DNA from: Catonia carolina
Taxonomy: Eukaryota; Arthropoda; Insecta; Hemiptera; Achilidae
Assembly (NCBI GenBank): GCA_035578175.1
Contig: JAQMRL010000001.1
Coordinates: 47,205,553 to 47,269,552 of the forward strand
Length of the DNA stretch: 64,000 nucleotides
Reading direction: 5' to 3'
In this document: in pieces, positions 33,600 through 45,240 of the stretch
Position numbering within the stretch: the first letter of the stretch is position 1
Layout: each line of letters starts with the position of its first letter
The notes under the pieces: generated by a model
What the model was told of the DNA's origin: nothing
What the model saw: only the letters and a program-made list of their open reading frames with translations
Databases searched by the model: none
Made by a program: the position numbers and the translations under genes

Positions 33600-33785
33600 A
33601 TAATGTACGCAATACTCAGTTATTATCAGGTCGTATTTCTCTGTTTTCATCGTAATGCCAACTCAATGTCAGTTTTCAATGCTAATTTTCATTTGTACAG
33701 CCGAGATTTGGCTTTCAACATGTAAGATCGGGAGAGAAGTTAAACATTTTAATTTTGATTGTTATGAAGCGCAGTGAGCTGATCT
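33600..33785 (+). repeat. Diverged dispersed repeat E, copy 2
   Basis: CAGTTATTATCAGGTCGTATTT, TTTGTACAGCCGAGATTTGG then CTTTCAACATGTAA, and GAAGCGCAGTGAGCTG match repeat E copy 1 at 27847 in order. A 75-codon frame over it is not supported. Confidence 0.5.
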
Positions 33786-35399
33786 TCAAAACTGAAATCG
33801 TAGTGTAAAACGTATTGTGTTCTGAGAAGACTAAACTATGCATATATTTTTAATACAACAATCAAAAAAATTGAACTGTTATAATAATTATTAAAATAGT
33901 ATATATTTAAAATAAGATATATAATTCAAATTGTAAGATATATTTCTAAAGTTGGCCATTCAGTATAGTGTCACGATATAGCCTACTGTGGATACAAAAT
34001 GTTTAACTTTCTTCCTCAGCAACATGTATAGGTTCCAACAATAGTGTATTCGATAGCCTTGGTTAATAATTTTATGACGTACGACTCACAGTGATTAAGT
34101 TTTCGGGAAACATGAATTCAGTTGCGGTGCTTTCGACGTCTCTGTCATTATCGTTTGAGGGAGAGTTGTTACAAAGGGGGTAGACTAGATGGTCGGTCAG
34201 GGTTGCAAGGGGATGATGTATTTTGGAGAGTGTGAGTGAACGGTATTCAATCATCATTAGATCTAGATATACAGATCGGAACTCCGCCATTAATTATTTA
34301 TCATTATTAATTTAACGTAGATGCATCAGATCGTTTCCACCCTTCCTCGTCAATACTCACAACGTCACATGATCGTACATATGTACAGTGCTTAACTCAC
34401 CGCTGTCTGCAACGTTAGCAGTTAGGCGTATACCACCATGACGTCAATTAGGCCAGCATTATAGATTTAGTTTAAATTACCCGCATTCTCTTATAAATAA
34501 TAATTTATTTTAATATTAGTTTTCAGTGGTTTCAAAATATTAGCCGATATATTTTTAACAAACAGTCAGTCCTATTTGTGAACATCATGTAACGAACGCT
34601 TTACTGAGATGCTGTATATAATAGGCTACTACTCTATTAATGCAGTGGTATGCACACAATTTTGATGTACTACAGAAGCGTTTGAGCGAAACATGTCTCC
34701 AAGTGACCACATTTATACCTGAATATCATACGTTTTAGGTTGAACAATTTTATTATCTGCAAATGAATTTTGACCAGTTATTTTTATTAGTATTTTCTTT
34801 GTAAAATAACTATCACTTAATTGATTTTTTTAAATTATTCTCTACACTATAAATTTAAAATATACATTCCGGTAAACAATAGCATTCACATAAATTGCGA
34901 TTAAACTTTTTTTAAGAATATCCTTTTTTTGGAATATCATTTAAATCGTATCTAAATATTAAACGAGATAAAAAATTAAATCGTATCTAAATATTAAAGA
35001 GTAACTATTCGTTTAATTGTTCACACGAACCGTGAATATAAACATTTTTGACGTATATTTTAATAAATACTCGCCACTGAAATATTATTACACGACCTAT
35101 GAGCTGTCAAAACCAATAGACTGGTCCTAGGCAGTTTAATTTATTTGGACCTAGTAAGGGAAACAGACGGCATCGGTTCCGCTCGCCCACACTCACAGCC
35201 AACTAGCTACAGTCACTTAGAATGATACTATGCTAATAGTACTACTTTTTTACTGGTCTTGTACATTTTTCCCTGAGTAGTGCTAACTTTTTCGCGTTCT
35301 GGAAACGTTAATTTCCAAATAAATGTACCATTCGCGCTTCAAATGTGATTAACTGGAATACTTATAAATTATTATAAATAAATTATTCACGCTGGTATT
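33786..35399. other. No gene; one short direct duplication
   Basis: AT-rich apart from a more balanced stretch near 34080-34420 in which I recognise nothing. A 23-bp unit, TTAAATCGTATCTAAATATT and following AAA, occurs at 34941-34963 and 34976-34998. Confidence 0.5.
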
Positions 35400-35775
35400 G
35401 TGTTGTTTAGGTCAACAGCCGAAAGGCAGGTTTAAACCTTTAGAGGTTTTACTGAGTAAAAACGAGGAGTGAGGTGGTTTACAGGTGCCATCCTCACTGA
35501 GTTGAAAGAGTATGCTTATCAGCTTGCCAGACCCTCCGAAAAGCTCTCCACCCTGCAAATGATATCTTCACTTCATTTACACAGGGTCTGGCTGTATAGT
35601 GAAATTCATTACTCTCACAGGAGATAAATCTGACGTGGGTCTTTTACACCTCTACCTCTATAATATAATATAATTGGCTGACTATGTGATAAGAAACTGA
35701 ACTATTTTTTGTAGCCCTGGAACCAACTGATCGAGTGCAATTAATTTAACACTCAACCTGCCTATTATGGGCAAC
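35400..35775 (-). repeat. SINE-like repeat family A, copy 3
   Basis: The plus strand reads TTGTTTAGGTCAACAGCCGA through GAGTGAGGTGGTTTACAG, ACAGGGTCTGGCTGTATAGT and ends CAACCTGCCTATTATGGGC. Full length, inverse orientation to copy 1. Confidence 0.85.
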
Positions 35776-36285
35776 GCTGGTATTATAAATAATAAAATAA
35801 AAGTAGCAAACGCAAGCGATAATTTTTTAATCATTACTACTTTTTGTTTTATACTTGTTCCATAATCATATGTTTTGAATGTAATTACGTATTACTAAAT
35901 TTTTATCGGATTTTCTTTTATTGTGTAAAGCATGATGTAACAAATATATCTAGCCGATGAACGTTTTTTCCCACTAAAATCGGCTTTAATGGGTTTAAAG
36001 AAATCAAAAGTTCAAATGAGGTGCCCAGGTTAGTACCTTTACTCTTTTTGGAAAATTATTATTTTATGAATTCTTGTTTTTGTATAATATAAAAATAAAA
36101 TCATTAAATTTAATGTTCTTTTGTAATTTAAGTAACTACAAATTAAAAATATGAACATTAATTACGACAGTTTAACTTTGTAAGCAAATCACTTAATTCC
36201 ACGAGAGCAAAAGATGTAATTTATTAATGTTATCTTTGGAAATATTTGATTTCATTTATACCTACCATATTATTATTATTTTTAT
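35776..36285. other. No recognised feature
   Basis: AT-rich; nothing supported. Confidence 0.5.
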
Positions 36286-36495
36286 CCGAGGCAGCGAGAA
36301 AAATGCATGTTCACTCCCTCACGATGGGGAAGTAGTGTTGGACTCAATTGAGGCCCCAAGCCCCAAGGAGGCGGCAACCGCCTTACCAACCAAAAACCCG
36401 CCGCCTGGCCACTTGATCCGACATCAGCAAACAACCCTCTACCTCCCTCAAAACTGTTTATATAATACTACAAGGGAAATGTTGGGTTAAAAAAA
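36286..36495 (-). repeat. Repeat C, truncated 3' end of a non-LTR element
   Basis: Reverse-complementary to 60165-60392: TTTTTATCCGAGGCAGCGAG, TGGACTCAATTGAGGCC, CCCCAAGGAGGCGG, AACCCGCCGCCTGGCCACTT, CTCAAAACTGTTTATATAAT. In the other copy this segment is the 3' untranslated region after a reverse-transcriptase tail, so this is a 5'-truncated insertion on the minus strand. The 87-codon plus-strand frame across it is antisense and not a gene. Confidence 0.75.
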
Positions 36496-37555
36496 GTCTT
36501 GATTATAAATGAAATCTATTGGCTGTTAACGTAAACTAATAAATAACTTACCAAAACATTGTTGAATTTGAATTATTTCAATAAGAACACTAAGAATAAT
36601 GATAATCATTATGATAATACTAAATAACCTCAAAATAGCATGTGTAATATTGTCAGTTTTATTACTATTATTGTAATTATCACGGTAAGCACAATATTCG
36701 ACATTGTTATTGTGTTTTACATGAAACCGAACACATTATAATCTACATATATTTTTGTATCTCGACGACTACATATGGTGGTAGACTGGTAGAAGTAAAA
36801 GTTTAAAATACGAATGATGTAGTCGTGTATGTAGAATTACGAATGGAGGAGAGTGTTTATAAAAGAGGGTTGGTTTTTGAGGGTGTTATAGTATTGCAGT
36901 TATGGTTGTTTGTCGCTTTTTGGCACAGTTCCTTGGACTTCCTCTTCCGGTTATGTATACCACCATTCTACCGCACCTAGAAAACCCCCCTATTAAAATC
37001 CTCACCCCCATGGTAACCATACCGAACTATTGTAGTACATTCTCTACCACCGCAAGTACAACACAAATATTCACTCCTACTCCTTTTATAATAATAATAT
37101 TATAATAATAGTAGTATTATTTTGGCCTATGATCCTCCAGCATAGCGATACACACACAAAATCTTACTATATATACAGTGACCTTTCTAAACAAAACTCA
37201 CACCAGTTCATCTCCACCACCCCCAACGACACCAATATTATAATACATTTTACTCTTCTAACCATTTTATATGACCCGTACTATCATCTTCATACAATAC
37301 GTAATACCATAATAACAATAATAATAATAATAATAATATTAATAATAAAAATAATATAGGTTACCACAAAATATTTGTTTAAACATACTTGTTTCCTGTG
37401 TAGGCATGTCATATACATTACCGTTAATCAGATAGGTACTATTGTTTTTTCAGGGAAAAGACTGTATAAATAATTTGACCCTAACAGCTTTGTGTTAAAA
37501 TTTGCAATTTTCAGTTCATATATATTGTCAATTTTTTTAAATCATGTATAGAAAA
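36496..37555. other. No gene; AT-rich with ATA microsatellite
   Basis: ATA/AAT runs near 37090-37115 and 37313-37345. The segment 36890-37300 is C-rich on the plus strand with two chance frames (67 and 76 codons); GTGGTAGACTGG (36778) and CTACCACCGC (37047) hint at an inverted-repeat element, not proven. Confidence 0.4.
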
Positions 37556-37790
37556 TTTAAAATCAACGGTCACAAACAAAACGGATTTAGGGATAATACA
37601 AAACAAAATACCACGCACAATTACCCTGACTACACAGGGATATTAGCTCAAAACGAAAACCCTTTACATCCTTCACTAACACTCCAACATTACCTCAATC
37701 TCTTCCTCGAATGGTATGGAAAGTAATAAATTAACTTTTCCAATTCTTACAAGTTTACTTTCAACAAACATCAGGGATAAAGACCTTTTT
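37556..37790 (+). pseudogene. Decayed jockey fragment (copy 6)
   Basis: DYTGILAQNENPLHPSLTLQ then HYLNLFLEWYGK at about 37628-37723 aligns with the segment of element 2 that starts in YADDTAILA (YASLTLQHHLNLIHEWCKTW). NSYKFTFNKHQG about 20 bases later parallels KSLHVTFTLRHGD. Both flanks lose homology at once. Confidence 0.65.
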
Positions 37791-38849
37791 TATTCCTTTA
37801 AAACTTATTCAAACGTCGAATTTATTGCGTTAAATAACAGGTCATTTACGGAAAAAACCCAATGCTAAACGCCAAGAGACTTTCTTTAGCGGAAATAATA
37901 TTGGAATTTTAGCGACGTTTGCACTGAAAATTGATGAGAGTATTTTATTTTATTTTGTTTAAAAACTGTTAATTTTTTAACAACGAAACATACTGTAAAT
38001 AAATATGCATTTTAATATACTCTGAATGACAACAAAATAACTATTGAATTAATTTTTTTTAATTGAGAATATTTTATTTACATTCAATCTTTCAGTATAA
38101 TATATTTCTTTTTCCTGTTGATTAACAACTGATTTATTTTTATAATTATTGATTTGGCTAGGCCTATTTTTCCTATTGAACAATTAAAAAGAATTCTTTG
38201 TAATATTCTAATCAAATTTTAGAATTATTTATTTATGGTAAAATAATAGAAGTTTAAGTGTTTAGTTATTTGTTTATTTTATCGCTACGCTCAAGGAAAA
38301 CAGGCAGTTTAATTTGATTTATTCTGAATTTACTAATCCTGGCAGACGACCATCTATAGGTCATGTCAAGATTATGCTGAGTTTGTTGGTTATTTCATTT
38401 TATTTCATTTTCATTTGTATTATTTTCTTTTGTATTGTTATTTTTGTGATATGCTGTTAATATGTTTTAAATAAAGGCATTGTATTAATTGAATCACTGA
38501 TAGCAGAAACGTCACCAGTCAGTAAAACCAAATTTTTCAGGGGATAAAAAAAACTAAATAACTCTGGTTGTACTTGATACAGGTGGACGAGTTTGTGTCT
38601 GCTGATAGACACCATGGTAAGAGATAACTGGTATCACTCTTAGTTTGAAATACTAACTCATTAATTAGTTATATTCTTTCCAATTTTCCCGACTGATGAC
38701 GTTTTCGCACTCAATGGTAATAAGAAAAACATTTTCATTTCAAAAACCAATTTTATATAGTAAAAATACATTGTTTCAGAAAGAATACATAGATACATTT
38801 TATTTATTTCATTTTTTGTTTCTTTAGTAGGCCAGTTTAATATAATTTG
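37791..38849. other. No recognised feature
   Basis: AT-rich; nothing supported. Confidence 0.5.
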
Positions 38850-39700
38850 CCAGAAATTTGCATACTCTTCAGGGATATAAAAGAGCAGACTTTCTTATGT
38901 CATGCATTTTCTTTGTCGAGATTGGCATTTTGTTACTGTATGTGTCTGTTGGTAACACAACGTTGTTTGTACACATGCCTGGCAACTGCAGCATAAAATT
39001 ATGTTGAACTAAAGATTTAATTTCTTTACTGCATGTTAGGATACCAACTTTAAAAATAAAATGGTGAAACATTTAACGGTACTTTTTGATCTTTAGGAAC
39101 AGATTTCCTTGCAGTTTCTAGTGAATTACATGATTTTCTATAGTATTTTGTAGCCCATGCCTTAAAATTTATGTCTTCATGTGTGATCACTTGAACTTTA
39201 AAATTTTTACTACTATTGGCAATTATTTCAACATAATCCCTTGAAGTGAAAATTCTGTCAATTTTTGATATTTTTTTCTTTAGAACACCAAAGTCCCTAT
39301 CATTATCCAAAAACGAATGGCCTCTATTGGAAAAAATATTTCCACCCTTTCAAACATTTTTGTGTCTACGATTGCTTGACAAAACCTTAAAAGAATACCA
39401 TTCTTGTTTTGCCCAGGTCAGTTGTCACTGAATAGATGAATCTCTTTAACTTTTTTATTAATATTACTTTTTATGTATGTCAGCAGGAATGTACATACTT
39501 CATTTGGGCCTTTTAGACCTTCACCTTCATGATAAAAATAATACATTCTTTCACCAGATTTCATGTTATGAACCTCAAAATTGTTTAAAGTTAATACACA
39601 CCACGATGTATACACAATAAACACGGTCCACAATAATGGCGGGACTCTTCTAATGCAGTCAGCTGATTTCAAAACAGATGGACACAATGAGTGTAAGAAC
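38850..39700 (-). pseudogene. Broken member of an insect multicopy protein family (DUF7869-like, unverified)
   Basis: The minus strand encodes, in order: YYFYHEGEGLKGPNEVCTFL near 39545-39486; HLFSDN, a TGA at 39418-39420, then PGQNKNGILLRF; after a frame change RGHSFLDNDRDFGVLKKK near 39325-39272; DRIFTSRDYVEIIANSS; DFKAW-like NFKAWATKYY; and VPKDQKVPLN near 39090-39060. A further frame near 38869-39072 ends PISTKKMHDIRKSALLYP, the expected C-terminus. I recall this motif series (HEG..KGPNEV, SDxCxGQNKN, RGHSFLxxDRDFG, VPKDxKV) from abundant uncharacterised insect proteins, possibly with an RNase H-like fold and dispersed by transposition; function unknown. The stop replaces the Cys of SDNCPGQ. 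About three lesions in all. Confidence 0.68.
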
Positions 39701-40649
39701 GTCGCGAGTCACTGACTGACGACGTTTCTCTTCTCAATTACAAAAATGGCATCAGCTGTTCATATGTAAAAAAGAAGCTGTTCATGTCGTTTTTACTCTC
39801 AATAGATGCTTTATATGTTAAAGTATTATTTTACGCTCATAACTCAAAATGGTAAAAAATATGACTCACGACGTTTCTGCAATCAACGATTCAATTAAAA
39901 TTAATTAACATATTTTAACCGAATAAAACCTTTTAACTCATAGTACAAATAATAAAAGCTAATAATCTTTGATCGCTGGATTAAATTGAAAATAAAGAAA
40001 ACACCGAATTTTAATTAAAGAAATTAAGTAAATAGAGTTGATAAATTAAACATATAACGTTTATTTTTTTTAAACAACGTATAGTACGTATTACTAAACA
40101 TGTGATACATATTTTTTACACGCACGTATTTATTTTATTTAAACCCCAAATTTTCTTGAGCTTATCATCAAACGACTTTAAATTTTCTGTTATAAAATTT
40201 TAGTTCTAAAAACAGATATGGTAATGACAAAGAATCATGCGTTCATATAATGTTAAAGATAAGAAAACGTGCTAAGGTATCAACTCTTGAATGTAAATTA
40301 GTTATTTTTATATTATCATCTTTACCAGATTTACAATATGATATTTACAATGTTTTCCATTTTGAAATTTACATACATATTTTTTACAGTACATATTCTT
40401 TATCACGTTTTGTCATTCTAAAATAAATTTTTGAAAGAAGTATCTTCTAAGGTATTACAAAATTAATTAACTCGAGAGATATTTTCTCTGTTCTTAAAAT
40501 TTGCATGTACGTTTTTCTAAGGACTATGTCAACTAAATTTCAACTATTTTATCTAAGGAATGAGATACTATGTCAACAACCCTACTACTAGAGATTTTTT
40601 GAAGATATTTCTTTCCACAAAACATATTTATACAAACTGTGACGTTTAT
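39701..40649. other. No recognised feature
   Basis: AT-rich. TGACTGACGACGTTTCT (39713) and ATGACTCACGACGTTTCT (39861) are a short dispersed similarity; no gene. Confidence 0.45.
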
Positions 40650-41000
40650 TCCGAGTTCTTTTATGATCTGGTTACTTCTAAATAACAAAACTTACTTTTA
40701 AATTTATAACAAATACATAATATTTACAAAACTAATTACTCATATTTATAATAGTTTTAACAACTATCAAATTGCAATAGACTACTTAACAGTCTAAATT
40801 TATTACAAAATGTTTTTAAAAATAGAACAACTATGAAACTAAACTAAAAAGAAATATGACCATATCAAATCAAAAAACGTTGTTCTTACAAAATGATAAC
40901 AATAGTACGTTAAAGCACGCGTTACGATTAAACTTTTACAATACGCAACGCAGAAACCGGTATTTAACTTATTCTTTTATAAGTTCGGTATAACACTTAT
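40650..41000 (-). repeat. Dispersed repeat F, copy 4
   Basis: TTCTTTTATGATCTGGTTAC at 40657-40676 is the conserved family end; the following AT-rich 200 bases align in outline with copies 1 and 3. The outer boundary is not fixed. Confidence 0.5.
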
Positions 41001-41845
41001 TCTTTTGACACAACACTGACATATTGACTTGATACGGCCTCTTATGTATTATCAACTTTAGCATTTTTGCTTAAGATAAAGAACACAAAGAGGACGATAA
41101 AATAGAATAATCTAAAGAAAATAAATAATAGAACATAAAGTAACCAACAGAATGCTATCTAGCCGCTAGTCTAGAAAGGAATCAGGCACTTATCACACGT
41201 GTCAAAACTCAAACAAAAGCCGCCTATCATTGTTGAGCCGGTGTTTTTCATATCATTACACGTAGTACAAAAATGTTTCAAGAATACCTATTTATTTCAA
41301 TATTTAGGACTATGTGTTCACTAAAAATGATCTAAATCGAGCATTAAAATGTTTTATAAATTGAAATATTTACATTTTTCTACGTTCGATGTCAAGTAAT
41401 TGAGCACTAGTCAATTATAAAAACACAGATCTTCATCTTCACAGCAACTTCACCTGGGTTGTTTCGATTTTTCTTCATTCAATGTAATTATTTCATAGTC
41501 AAGATCTATTTTGTACACAATTAAAACTTTCTGGCGTTTAAAAAAATATTTTTATGTTCCTTACTAAACTGAAGACAGATGTATGTATGTACTCATCCTT
41601 CGAACATCTTACAGTTAAATAGTTATGTTGTTACTGCACATATTATTTATTTTTATTTGATATTATGAATAAATTTTACCGAAATATTTTTTATATTCGG
41701 TATAATGTTGCAATTTATGTCAAGTTGGCGTAAGATCAAGTGATCGGTTTCAATTCATTTATTTTGTGGGAATCATGCTACAAAGTCATTTTGCTTTTTA
41801 ATTTTTCATAATTTCGTTACATTTTTTGAAGGGTTTCCTAAAGTT
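41001..41845. other. No recognised feature
   Basis: AT-rich; nothing supported. Confidence 0.5.
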
Positions 41846-42172
41846 GTTACTGCTTCTTCTAGCTTAATTTCTGCCTCAATTTATGCCTGTCCATCCAATC
41901 CTCTTCACTTAGACTTTTCCTTCCCATCGCCTAGTCCACCTCATGTATTATGGACCGTAGGGTCTGCTTCTCTTGCACCTTCCCACTGGACTTCAATACG
42001 CTACTCACTCTATTTTTTTGCCTGTATCCTTCCTTCTCACATGTCAATATCATATAAGCCTCTTTTTGCTTAGTTTAATTCAAAACGTCAATCTCCATCT
42101 CCATTCCCCTCTTCTTTCGTCGTTGGTAACTCGGTCAATTCTTGTCAGGTCATAACTTCGCCAACAAAACTT
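41846..42172 (-). pseudogene. Decayed C-terminal tail of an RTE-like LINE
   Basis: On the minus strand, read across frames: RVTNDE near 42135 and GMEMEIDVLN, then a GHV/MILTC region, SPVG/KSSGKVQEKQTLRSI near 41990-41950, and HEVD, a stop, AMGRKSLSEEDWMDRHKLRQ near 41945-41873. The last block fits the EVxxxMG...LxxEDWMDRxxWR end of RTE-like LINEs. The 60-codon plus-strand frame at 41973-42155 is its antisense shadow. Confidence 0.62.
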
Positions 42173-42279
42173 AGTGTTAATAATTGTTAACCTTTTCGTG
42201 AACAACATACACAAATGTCAGTTATAGTTGATAAGTTCCTCAGAACTTAACTTCATTTCTTCAGAAACTGCGCAAATTT

Positions 42280-42440
42280 TATTGGTTGTTTTGGCTGTAA
42301 TTTTTATTACGGTACTGTACATTGAGCTGCACTATATTCGAATATGAAATTTAAGTGGCGGTTCGGAATTTTCCTTTAAGGAGAAGAGGTACGCAGTGGT
42401 AAATCCTCATATGGGTGTTGTCCGTTTTTCAGACCAGGAG
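42280..42440 (-). repeat. Repeat J, copy 1 (probable jockey 3' end)
   Basis: TAATTTTTATTACGGTA, CATTGAGCT, then TTTAAGGAGAAGAGGTACGC and AGTGGTAAATC match 47425-47545 in order. In the other copy the minus strand passes from jockey RT C-terminus into this segment, so it is probably the 3' untranslated region of that subfamily, with TAATAAAAATTA as polyadenylation signal. Confidence 0.5.
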
Positions 42441-42549
42441 GTCTCTTATCTACTTCATTATTTTACTAAATTTGTGATTTAGACGTTGCATAGTTGCAAA
42501 ATTCCTAGTAGCTAGATCTTGTATTGATTTAAAGTAAAATTAGTTAAAC

Positions 42550-42599
42550 GTTAATTAATGTCAGGTACAATAATGTTAATTAATGTCAGGTATAATAAT
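42550..42599. repeat. 25-bp tandem duplication
   Basis: GTTAATTAATGTCAGGTACA plus ATAAT at 42550-42574 is repeated at 42575-42599 with one difference (TACAATAAT versus TATAATAAT). Confidence 0.9.
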
Positions 42600-43289
42600 T
42601 TTAGTTAGAGATTACTTAGTTATACAGTACTAACAGAAGTATCATTAGAATAATAATACTTAATTGTACAGTGTAGAATAATATCGTATTTATTACATTT
42701 TTTACATTGAATTCGAGTTAAAGTTAAAATAAATTAATAAATAAAATTCTTGCTCTCTGGTAAGTAAATACAGTAATATTGCTTTGTTGTCCAACTCATT
42801 AGAAGATACGTCATAAAGTAGAACTGCAATCGAAATTCTCAAATCCTATAAACTAAGTTGTGACCTTATTTTAAAAGAGCTTCTGCATTATTTGAAAAAA
42901 TTCCAGAATACGGATGTACTTTTAATGTCAGCCTGTTTCAGTAAAACTAGGACGATTATTTAAACCTTTGTTGGTTTAACAAACATCGGGGTATGTGCTT
43001 GACTTAAGATCCATAAACTGGAAAAAATCCATTTTATAAAATTTTTAAAAAGAATTTAAGCATGAAAACTTAACATTTTAATAAAATAATTGGCTCAATT
43101 TGTCATAATTCATAATTTAATTCCTGCTGTCCTTTAAAGAGTAAGGTTGAGCCTATGTTTCAGAAAGTAAACATCGTTATTATTTAAATTAATTACTGTA
43201 CTGGTAAAACTAATAAGGTATGCAACCATTTCCTTCTGCATTTCAAGGCTTTTCATGGACGTGATCAAACGTTTTTCTTATCTGCGGCA
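42600..43289. other. No recognised feature
   Basis: AT-rich; nothing supported. Confidence 0.5.
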
Positions 43290-43650
43290 TTAATCAGCTG
43301 TTGAAGAGTGAAGTACCTAAACTGTTATGCAAAATTAAGGAAGATTATAAGTGTATGTATGCGTTGAGAGATAGAGTAGGTTTTGGAGAGGTAGAGAGAG
43401 TGAGTGAGAAAATAGAGAGAATGCTGGAAGAGTGGGTAAATGGGTATGTGGGGCATTCAGTTAGAAAAGATAGATGGATACATAGATTGATGTGAAAAGA
43501 GACTAAGGGAGCGAAAAATGAGAGTACCACAGGGAATTGCTTTGGGCCCATCATTATGTGATGCAATGCAATGTGTGCCAGTAGTGAGAGAATATAGCTA
43601 CCAGTAGACGGCAGTGTGGTCTGGCGGGAATGGTGTTTTTGAGTTGACGT
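43290..43650 (+). pseudogene. Possible remnant of another LINE reverse transcriptase
   Basis: A 64-codon frame (MKSEVPKLLCKIKEDYKCMY, then VGFGEVERVSEKIERMLEEW and VGHSVRKDRWIH) is followed, in another frame, by MRVPQGIALGPSL near 43517-43556. VPQGxxLGPxL is RT motif B, so the upstream part would be the region before it, with a one-base frame change and a stop near 43494. No further RT motif was found downstream. Assignment is tentative and the clade unknown. Confidence 0.4.
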
Positions 43651-44684
43651 GGGAGGGGAGCTTATAAATCCATATTACTTTAAGCGGCAACCAGTAGTAA
43701 ATTGAAAGTCATTTGATACAATCTAACCCCATCCTCAAATCATCCCTTACACGACCATCCCTTTATTTATTCCTGAATTTATGTAATATATACACAGCTT
43801 AGTAATAAATAATTATAGACCATTCAATGGCCGCTAAAATTCTAATGCTGGTATTAATAACGGCACATGTTGACTAGAAAATATTTAATTCAATTAAAGC
43901 CCACTTTACGCGATAGAAACTTTAATGCTAACTTTATTGTAAGCCGAGTTTAAGTTTTGGGATACCAAAACAGTAAATTTGATGAACTTTCCCGTAGCTT
44001 TACACGCACTAAAGCAAGAATAGGCTAATTGAAATAGCTGATAAAATAATATACGTAGCAATTTAGGTACTGTTATTTAGAAACATCTTTAAAATAAGTT
44101 AGAGCGATAGCAAATGCTGGTTAAAAAATTATTTTATTTTAAAATTTAGAACATTTTGGAATGAGAGTTAGAGAAAAATATATTTAAAATTTAAAAGGCT
44201 TCAATCCATTTCAGAATGTAATTATGTTTGTTATTAAATACAGGGTTTTAAACAGATTAAAAAGAAAAAATACGTGGTTTTAAAGAGGACACTTTTGCGA
44301 TTGTGCTAAAATCCGAAAAATATGAAAATTGGTAAAATTCGTAACAAGATTGTTTGATGTAAATAAAAAATAAAATTGAATCAAAGTTTCATCGGTGCTG
44401 CTATGCACAATCGAAACATATATCATCGTTGCGAAATTCAAATCAACACCACAGTTTGTTTTTAAGTGTCATTATGTCCTCAATAGATACAAGGTGAATA
44501 GGGTCTAACAATTCTGGATTCGGGGAGAAAATACGAAAGAAATGTAAACAAAATTCTGTGGATTTCTCAAAGTATGAACCTACCCAACTACCATCCTCCC
44601 ATCTGAGAGGTAATAAAGGCTTATGATATTATTTCAAAATACTGCAAGATTTTACAGTGATATTCTCGAATAGTTGAGGGAACA
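43651..44684. other. No recognised feature
   Basis: AT-rich; nothing supported. Confidence 0.5.
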
Positions 44685-45240
44685 GATTGTGTATGGTATG
44701 AAGTGGTGTGTATTGAATAAGGATAATGGATTGCTACGAGTGAAGTGTTTTGAATAGCTGAAATCGAATTAGTAGAAACGTCTGGTTTTATTTTGATTCC
44801 TTATACTACGTTCTGGTAGAGCGGCGAAACTGTTATGAAGTCTCGATTTTTATCAGTTATTGCTATCAGACCGCAGATATAAAAACAGTTAGTGCCTTTG
44901 TAGCGAGTAAGTGATTGACTATGAATGGGAGTGGTGTTGACAGGTCATTTTGAAATAGTGTCGTTACGGGACCAGTTCTGAGTTACCTGGATGAGTTATG
45001 TGTTAATAGTGCATGTACGTACGAGTGGTAGCAAGTGGCTGTGGACAGGTGAACCATTGTTTTGATTGTTAAGTTACTCACTTATAGTCAAGTTTAGTTT
45101 AACCTTAAGTTTTTTACCAATTTAATTGAAGTAATCTGACTGTATTTGTCAGCAGCTTAAATTTAATAATTATTAATTGTGTCCATAAATAATTATTATA
45201 AGCCTGTTTCTTATGTATTATAACCAGATCCCGAACAAAC
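44685..45240 (+). repeat. Dispersed repeat F (possible solo LTR), copy 5
   Basis: The most complete copy. It carries GTGTATTGAATAAGGATAAT, a TATA-like GATATAAAAACAG near 44875-44887, TTAGTGCCTTTGTAGCGAGT, GTTACTCACTTATAGTCAAG, AATTGAAGTAATCTG, an AATAA-type signal (CATAAATAATTATTATAAGC) and the terminal TAACCAGATCCCGAAC at 45223-45238. Promoter, then polyadenylation signal, then a shared terminal motif is the layout of an LTR. No gag or pol sequence flanks it, and TG..CA ends were not demonstrated. Confidence 0.5.

Noticed and set aside
36227..36490. 87-codon frame, with an 85-codon counterpart at 60192-60449
   Set aside because: Both are antisense to repeat C, the untranslated 3' end of a LINE.
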